From positions 62,001 through 126,000 of the forward strand of contig CAKTMF010000005.1 of the NCBI GenBank assembly GCA_934573855.1: a stretch of DNA of 64,000 nt. Direction: 5' to 3'. The position numbers and the translations under genes are program-made. Position 1 is the stretch's first letter. Every line of letters begins with the position of its first letter. The notes under the pieces are model-generated. The model did not search any database. It saw nothing but the letters and a program-made list of their open reading frames with translations, and had not been told where the DNA came from. Below, in pieces: positions 59,230 to 64,000 of this stretch. This DNA is from an uncultured Oscillospiraceae bacterium (GTDB lineage: Bacteria; Bacillota; Clostridia; Oscillospirales; Oscillospiraceae).

Positions 59230-60972
59230 ATGGCCTTTCCCGAAAATTTCATAAACGAGCTGGTGGAGAGAAACGACATTGTCGACGTCGTCTCGGGCTA
59301 TGTGCGTCTCTCGAAAAAGAGCGGGTCGAACATGTTCGGCCTCTGCCCGTTCCACAGCGAAAAGACCCCGTCCTTCTCCGTCTCGCCGGACAAGCAGATA
59401 TACCACTGCTTCGGCTGCGGCAAGGGCGGCGGCGTGATAAACTTCATAATGGAGATCGAGAATCTCAGATTCCCCGAGGCCGTGGAGTTCCTCGCCAAGC
59501 GGGCGAACATGCCCATCCCGGAGGAGACGGACGACAGGGAGAGCCGGAAACGCCGGCGAATGCTGGAGCTGAACCGGGACGCGGCGCGCTTTTTCTACTC
59601 CCAGCTCTCCACTCCGGCGGGCGGCGCGGCGCGGCGCTATATGGAGGAGCGGCGCATCTCCCCCGCCACGGCGAAAAACTTCGGCGTCGGCTACGCGCCG
59701 GACACATGGGACAGCCTTGAAAAGGCCATGCGCGCCAAGGGCTACACCGACTACGAGATGTTCGATGCGGGGCTTGTGCGCAAGGGGAAGAACGGCGGCT
59801 TCTACGATGTTTTCCGCAGCCGGCTCATGTTCCCGGTCATCGACGTGCGCGGGAACGTCATCGGCTTTTCCGGGCGTATCCTCGGCGAGGGCGAGCCGAA
59901 ATATATGAACAGCCCCGAAACACTCGTGTTCAACAAAAGCCGCAACCTTTTCGCCCTAAATCTGGCTAAAAAATCAAAAAACGGATACATAATCCTTTCA
60001 GAGGGCAATATAGATGTAGTTTCGCTCCACCAGGCGGGCTTTGACTCGGCGGTGGCGTCGCTCGGTACGTCGCTGACGCCGGAGCAGGCGAGGCTCATCT
60101 CCCGCTACACGAACGAGGTCATCATCGCCTACGACAACGACGGCGCGGGCATAAAGGCATCCCAGCGCGCCATCGGCATACTCGAGAAGCTGGACATCAA
60201 GGTAAAGGTGCTGCGCGTGACCGGGGCAAAGGACCCGGACGAGTTCATAAAGCTCAAGGGGGCGGACGCCTTCCGCGCGCTGCTCGAATCGTCGGAGAAT
60301 CAGATAGACTACCGCCTGCGCACGGTCACGGCAAAGTATGACCTGAGTGTGGACGAGCAGAAGGTGGAGTTCCTGAAGGAAGCGTCCGACCTTGTCGCGC
60401 GCCTCCCCGGCGCGGTCGAGCGTCAGGTCTACGCCATGAGGGTGGCGAGTCTCGCGGGGGTTTCCGCGGACGTAGTCGCGAAGGAGGCCGAGCGGCGGCG
60501 GAAAAGGCTCGTAAGTCAGGCCGTGCGCGCCAGCGAGCGCGAGCAGACCCGCCCCGAGCGGCAGACCCAGCCAGAGGCGAAGGAGCTTCGCTATGACGAC
60601 CCAGCCTCCGCCGCGGCGGAGCAGGGCGTGATACGGCTGCTGTATCTCGAGCCGGAGCTGGTGAAAAGCCCGCTCCTGCCAGAGAGCGGGGAGTTTTCCT
60701 CCCCGGCGCTCGCCCACATTTACGGCGAGATCGCCTCGCGGCTCCGCCGCGGCGACGCCGTCACCACCGCGACGCTCGGCAGCGCGCTCACTCAGCAGGA
60801 GATGTCGTTGCTCGTCGATATATTGCAGAAGCCGGAGACGCTCTCCCGGGCCGAGAGCGCGCTTTCCGATTATACACACCGCATACGCGAGCGCCGTGAG
60901 CTTCGCGAGCAGGGAACGGACCTGCGCGCGCTGGCGCAGAAGCTAAGAGAAAAAAGAGGATATGAGGGATAA
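59230..60972 (+). CDS. dnaG: DNA primase DnaG
   Basis: A 580-residue primase. ATG 59230 with GAGGTG upstream preferred to GTG 59221. CHC2 zinc finger LCPFHSEKTPSFSVSPDKQIYHCFGCGKGG (residues ~37-66), catalytic core RLMFPVIDVRGNVIGFSGRIL, TOPRIM EGNIDVVSLHQAGFDSAVASLGTSLT and IIAYDNDGAGIKAS, C-terminal helicase-interaction region from ~440. It makes primers for replication. Its last codons overlap the ribosome site of rpoD, which starts three bases after the stop. Confidence 0.96.
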   Translation: MAFPENFINELVERNDIVDVVSGYVRLSKKSGSNMFGLCPFHSEKTPSFSVSPDKQIYHCFGCGKGGGVINFIMEIENLRFPEAVEFLAKRANMPIPEETDDRESRKRRRMLELNRDAARFFYSQLSTPAGGAARRYMEERRISPATAKNFGVGYAPDTWDSLEKAMRAKGYTDYEMFDAGLVRKGKNGGFYDVFRSRLMFPVIDVRGNVIGFSGRILGEGEPKYMNSPETLVFNKSRNLFALNLAKKSKNGYIILSEGNIDVVSLHQAGFDSAVASLGTSLTPEQARLISRYTNEVIIAYDNDGAGIKASQRAIGILEKLDIKVKVLRVTGAKDPDEFIKLKGADAFRALLESSENQIDYRLRTVTAKYDLSVDEQKVEFLKEASDLVARLPGAVERQVYAMRVASLAGVSADVVAKEAERRRKRLVSQAVRASEREQTRPERQTQPEAKELRYDDPASAAAEQGVIRLLYLEPELVKSPLLPESGEFSSPALAHIYGEIASRLRRGDAVTTATLGSALTQQEMSLLVDILQKPETLSRAESALSDYTHRIRERRELREQGTDLRALAQKLREKRGYEG

Positions 60973-60975
60973 GCC

Positions 60976-62253
60976 ATGACTGAGACCGAAAACACCAAAA
61001 TGACCGAACAGATGACCGAGCAGGAGCTTGAAAGCGCCGCCGACGCGCTCCTTGCCGCCGCCGACGCGGAGGAGGGCGGGGAGGACGCCGACAAGGCCAA
61101 AAAGAAGGCCGCCAAGAAAAAGGACGGCGCGCCCGAGGAGCCTGTCAAGACCCCCGAGGAGCGGCTCGCGGCGCTCCTTGAAAAGGGCAAGAAGAACGGT
61201 AAGCTCACCGCCAAGGAGCTTGAGTGCCTCGAGGAGATGAACCTTGACGCCGAGGTGGTGGATAAGTTCTATGAGACGCTTGAGGCCAACGGCATAGACA
61301 TCGACGTGGGTCTTGCCGACGTGCTGCCGCCCATCGACGATCTGACCGATATCGAGGAGCTGGCCGACATTGCCGAGGTCACTGAAGAGGAGATAACCGA
61401 CACCGCCGCGCTGGCCGACACGCTCGCCACCGACGACCCTGTGCGCATGTACCTCAAGGAGATAGGCAAGGTCCCCCTGCTGACTCCCGAGGAGGAGATA
61501 GACCTCGCCGTCAAGATGGCGAACGGCGACGAGGACGCGCGGCACCGCATGACCGAGGCGAACCTGCGTCTCGTGGTCTCTATTGCCAAGCGCTATGTCG
61601 GGCGCGGCATGCTGTTCCTTGACCTCATACAGGAGGGCAATCTGGGCCTTATCAAGGCCGTTGAGAAATTCGACTACACCAAGGGCTACAAGTTCTCCAC
61701 CTACGCCACATGGTGGATACGTCAGGCCATCACCCGCGCCATCGCCGATCAGGCGCGCACCATCCGTATCCCCGTCCACATGGTCGAGACCATCAACAAG
61801 ACCATCCGCGTCTCCCGTCAGCTCCTGCAGGAGCTGGGACACGACCCCTCCGCCGAGGAGATCGCCGCGGAGATGGATATGCCGGTGGAAAAGGTGCGCG
61901 ACATCCTCAAGATAGCGCAGGAGCCGGTGAGCCTTGAGACCCCCATCGGCGAGGAGGAGGACTCCCATCTGGGCGACTTCATCCCCGACGAGGACGCGTC
62001 CGAGCCGTCGGAGGCCGCGAGCTTTTCTCTGCTGCGCGAGCAGCTCGAGGAGGTGCTGGACACCCTCGCGCCCCGCGAGAAGAAGGTGCTGGAGCTGCGC
62101 TTCGGTATCGTCGACGGCCGCACCCGCACGCTTGAGGAGGTCGGCAAGGAGTTCAATGTCACCCGCGAGCGTATCCGTCAGATCGAGGCAAAGGCGCTGC
62201 GCAAGCTCCGCCACCCCAGCCGCTCCAAGAAGCTTCGTGATTTTCTGAACTGA
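60976..62253 (+). CDS. rpoD: RNA polymerase primary sigma factor
   Basis: A 425-residue sigma-70/SigA. A charged Lys/Glu N-terminal part (region 1.1-like), DPVRMYLKEIGKVPLLTPEEEIDLA (1.2), region 2 with LRLVVSIAKRYVGRGMLFLDLIQEGNLGLIKAVEKFDYTKGYKFSTYATWWIRQAI, region 3 and region 4 TLEEVGKEFNVTRERIRQIEAKALRKLRHP. The N-terminal region is longer and more acidic than in B. subtilis SigA (~370). Follows dnaG at once, as usual. Confidence 0.97.
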   Translation: MTETENTKMTEQMTEQELESAADALLAAADAEEGGEDADKAKKKAAKKKDGAPEEPVKTPEERLAALLEKGKKNGKLTAKELECLEEMNLDAEVVDKFYETLEANGIDIDVGLADVLPPIDDLTDIEELADIAEVTEEEITDTAALADTLATDDPVRMYLKEIGKVPLLTPEEEIDLAVKMANGDEDARHRMTEANLRLVVSIAKRYVGRGMLFLDLIQEGNLGLIKAVEKFDYTKGYKFSTYATWWIRQAITRAIADQARTIRIPVHMVETINKTIRVSRQLLQELGHDPSAEEIAAEMDMPVEKVRDILKIAQEPVSLETPIGEEEDSHLGDFIPDEDASEPSEAASFSLLREQLEEVLDTLAPREKKVLELRFGIVDGRTRTLEEVGKEFNVTRERIRQIEAKALRKLRHPSRSKKLRDFLN

Positions 62254-62267
62254 ACCGAACGTATTTA

Positions 62268-62294
62268 AGGCCGGGGCGCTATGCGCCCCGGCCT
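62268..62294 (+). terminator. GC-rich hairpin after rpoD
   Basis: A 12-bp perfect stem (62268-62279 with 62283-62294) and a 3-base loop, but no U-tract; it precedes a second, U-tracted hairpin at 62330, so the pair may act together. Confidence 0.6.
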
Positions 62295-62329
62295 GTTCCG
62301 CACTGCCCCTCGCGGCCGCGCCGCCGTGA

Positions 62330-62363
62330 AAAAAGCGCTCATCCCTGAGGATGAGCGCTTTTT
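62330..62363. terminator. Bidirectional terminator between rpoD and acpP
   Basis: A perfect 15-bp stem (62330-62344 with 62349-62363) with a CTGA tetraloop, flanked by A- and T-runs, between the plus-strand rpoD and minus-strand acpP genes, which converge here. Confidence 0.88.
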
Positions 62364-62387
62364 ATGCTGTAAAATCAAACAATAGTA

Positions 62388-62612
62388 TCAGAGGAGCTTT
62401 TCCAGGTACTCGACAATGCGGCGGACGGTATACAGCTCGGCCGCATCGGCGTCGGAAATGGAGATACCGTAGCGTTCCTCAAGGGACATGATGAGTTCTA
62501 CCACGTCCAGAGAGTCCGCGCCGATATCGTCGATGAGATTGGTGTCCAAGGTCACGGCCTCGGGGTCTAATTCAAACTGCTTTGCGAGAATGCTTCTAAC
62601 CTGTTCGAACAT
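62388..62612 (-). CDS. acpP: Acyl carrier protein
   Basis: A 74-residue ACP with the phosphopantetheine serine in DIGADSLDVVELIMSLEE (DSL motif, Ser ~35). It carries acyl chains in fatty-acid or another acyl pathway. GGAGG lies before the ATG. No fab gene is adjacent; it sits just downstream of jag/yidC, so it may be part of that transcript. Confidence 0.94.
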   Translation of the reverse strand: MFEQVRSILAKQFELDPEAVTLDTNLIDDIGADSLDVVELIMSLEERYGISISDADAAELYTVRRIVEYLEKLL

Positions 62613-62639
62613 TTCGTATTCCTCCGTTTGATTATGATA

Positions 62640-63416
62640 TCAGGCCCACTCGCGGCTCTGGGGCTTGTTGGGCTGCTCAGGCTTAACGTAGGAGACGACC
62701 ACGCGGCGGTTGGGCTCGACGCCGGTAGAGCTGGTGGTGACGCCCTCGTAATTCTGAAGAGCGGTGTGGATGACATGGCGCTCGTAGGAATTCATGGGCT
62801 CAAGAGCCATGCTGCGCTTGTACTTGATGGCCTTTTCCGCCATCTTCTCGGCAAGCTTGGTGAGGGATTCCTCGCGCTTGGCGCGGTAGGACTCGGCGTC
62901 CACGGAGATGTGCATGCGCTTGTCGCTGCCGCGGTTGACGACGTAGTTGGTGAGGTGCTGTATCGCGTCGAGAGTCTCGCCGCGGCGGCCGATGATGGCG
63001 CCCATGCTGTCGCCCGTGAGGTTCACGTTGACGCCGCCGTTGTCGCGCGGGCCGATTTCGATGTCGGCCTGAACGTTCATGCGCTCGAGCAGGCCGGAGA
63101 GGAAGCTGCGTATCTGCGCGTACTCCTCGCACTCGTCAACGGGGGCGGCGGGAGCCTTCTGCGCCTTGGGAGCCTTGGAGGCTTTGGGCGCGGACTTGGG
63201 GGCCTCGGGAGCCTTGACGGGCTTCTCAACGGCCTCGTCCGGGCATTCCCAGCTCACGCGGACGACCGCCGGGGAGGCGCCTATGCCGAGAAAACCGGAC
63301 TTGGCGCGCTCGAGTATCTCGACGGATACGTCGTCGCGGTCCATGCCCAGCTCCTCAAGGGCGGCGCGGATCGCATCGTCCTCGGTACGGCCGGACTTTT
63401 CCAAATATTTGATCAT
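62640..63416 (-). CDS. jag: Jag/KhpB RNA-binding protein
   Basis: A 258-residue protein. N-terminal Jag_N domain (MIKYLEKSGRTEDDAIRAALEELGMDRDDVSVEILERAKSGFLGIG, residues 1-~50), a Pro/Ala/Lys-rich linker, a KH domain with the G-x-x-G loop IIGRRGETLDAIQHLTNYVV, and an R3H domain (LEPMNSYERHVIHTALQ...GVEPNRRVVVSY). KhpB binds RNA with KhpA and affects cell elongation. It stands 14 bases after yidC, the standard order. Confidence 0.95.
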   Translation of the reverse strand: MIKYLEKSGRTEDDAIRAALEELGMDRDDVSVEILERAKSGFLGIGASPAVVRVSWECPDEAVEKPVKAPEAPKSAPKASKAPKAQKAPAAPVDECEEYAQIRSFLSGLLERMNVQADIEIGPRDNGGVNVNLTGDSMGAIIGRRGETLDAIQHLTNYVVNRGSDKRMHISVDAESYRAKREESLTKLAEKMAEKAIKYKRSMALEPMNSYERHVIHTALQNYEGVTTSSTGVEPNRRVVVSYVKPEQPNKPQSREWA

Positions 63417-63430
63417 AAGTTTTCTCCTGT

Positions 63431-64000
63431 TTATTCTTCTGCGTCCTGAGCGGACTCGACAGTCTCTGCCTCTGCGGCGCCGGCGGTCTCTTCTGCCTCG
63501 GCGGCTTCGACGGCCTCAGACGTCTCGACGGTCTCGACGGTCTCGACGGCTTCCTCGGTCTCAACGGCAGTGACGGCGGCTTCCTCGACGCTCTCGTCGA
63601 TAGGCTCCATGCCGTCGGAGGCTTCTGCGGCTGCGGCGGCAGCGGCCTCGGCGGTCTCGGGGCTGGTGAAGCGGTCGGCCACATAGGCGCGGCCCCTTGC
63701 GTAGCGGCGGTTGCCCACCTGGGACTCGGGGATCTCGTTTTCCTTTATGCCGAGACGCTCGCGGCGCGCGGCGCGGTCGGCCTTCTCAAGGGCGGCCTTG
63801 CGCTCGTCGATCTTCTGCTTCTCGTTGGCCTGGATCTTCTTCTTGCTGGTGTTGGCGTTCTTCTCGGTCTTGCCCTCGGCGCGCAGGCGCTCGGTCTCGA
63901 GACGCTTCTCCTCCAGCTCCTTCTCGCGGGCGTCGCGGGCGGCCTTGCGCACCGCGTCCTCGGCGTCGAGCTTTTTCTTATACACGACGGTGAGGATATA
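63431..64000 (-). CDS. yidC: YidC/Oxa1 membrane insertase, C-terminal tail (runs off window)
   Basis: Only the C-terminal ~189 residues are present; the gene begins past the right edge. The first residues (YILTVV) may be the end of the last membrane helix; the rest is a cytoplasmic, highly charged coiled tail (KLDAEDAVRKAARDAREKE, LETERLRAEGKTEKN, NTSKKK, SQVGNRRYARGRAY), then a long Glu/Ala/Val/Thr repeat. Tails of this kind, and the position directly before jag, are typical of Oscillospirales YidC; that identification rests on the neighbour and on remembered similarity of the tail, because the insertase core is not in view. Confidence 0.8.
   Translation of the reverse strand, partial: YILTVVYKKKLDAEDAVRKAARDAREKELEEKRLETERLRAEGKTEKNANTSKKKIQANEKQKIDERKAALEKADRAARRERLGIKENEIPESQVGNRRYARGRAYVADRFTSPETAEAAAAAAAEASDGMEPIDESVEEAAVTAVETEEAVETVETVETSEAVEAAEAEETAGAAEAETVESAQDAEE

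Overview
The window looks like a chromosomal core segment of a high-GC, low-rRNA-content stretch from a Clostridia bacterium, most likely an Oscillospirales/Oscillospiraceae-type gut anaerobe. Reasons seen in the sequence: Firmicutes-type gene orders (dgt-dnaG-rpoD, hprK-murB-rapZ-whiA-dnaE, sepF-divIVA-ileS-lspA-rluD, yidC-jag), sigma-A promoters, TTG/GTG starts with strong Shine-Dalgarno sites, a GlgC/GlgD pair, a butyryl-CoA:acetate-type CoA-transferase, and GC-rich palindromic intergenic repeats of a kind common in this group. The organism assignment is inference from gene content, not from a search. No rRNA, tRNA, CRISPR, prophage or complete insertion sequence was seen.

Layout. 1-2664 (minus): 5' part of a YhaM-like exoribonuclease, a PTPE-linker membrane protein and a phosphodiester glycosidase-like protein. 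2697-7795 (plus): amino-acid/acyl-CoA block (type Ic-like aspartate aminotransferase, CoA-transferase, MalY/PatB-like C-S lyase, short aspartokinase). 7865-10816: a PurN-like protein with altered catalytic residues (minus), divergent from a histidine-phosphatase/GNAT fusion and a metallophosphoesterase. 11009-16781 (minus): DUF378, trmO, CPBP protease, mutS, miaB. 16950-28234 (plus): mutL, miaA, hfq, an HlyD-like membrane protein, yggS, sepF, divIVA, ileS, lspA with a long tail, rluD-type synthase, a small membrane protein. 28314-38060 (minus): two paralogous lipoproteins, PsuK-like kinase, glgP, glgD, glgC, pth, a repeat-rich gap holding a MITE-like element, prs. 38272-39378: prfB (plus). 39440-45404 (minus): ZIP transporter and a BMP-type nucleoside ABC transporter preceded by a guanine-class purine riboswitch. 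45786-53250 (minus): dnaE, whiA, rapZ, murB, hprK. 53473-62253 (plus): rpmB, xpt, second repeat-rich gap, noc/parB-like, ylmC, hflX, yigZ, dgt, dnaG, rpoD. 62388-64000 (minus): acpP, jag/khpB, C-terminus of yidC.

How it works together. Most genes are housekeeping: replication (dnaE, dnaG), mismatch repair (mutS/mutL), tRNA modification (miaA, miaB, trmO), division (sepF, divIVA), envelope (murB, lspA, yidC-jag) and carbon control (hprK, rapZ). Purine salvage recurs: a riboswitch-controlled nucleoside importer, xpt, dgt, a PurN-like protein and prs. Glycogen metabolism is represented by glgC, glgD and glgP without synthase or branching enzyme here.

Nothing in the window is a clear new defence or biosynthetic system. 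The most unusual material is non-coding: two clusters of modular hairpin repeats (36282-37032 and 54386-54790) whose stems differ between copies but stay self-complementary, a 168-bp MITE-like element inside the first cluster, and possible diverged remnants elsewhere. Among proteins the best leads are the PurN-like protein with Asn and His of the active site replaced, the single-ACT aspartokinase, and LspA with a ~200-residue disordered tail.
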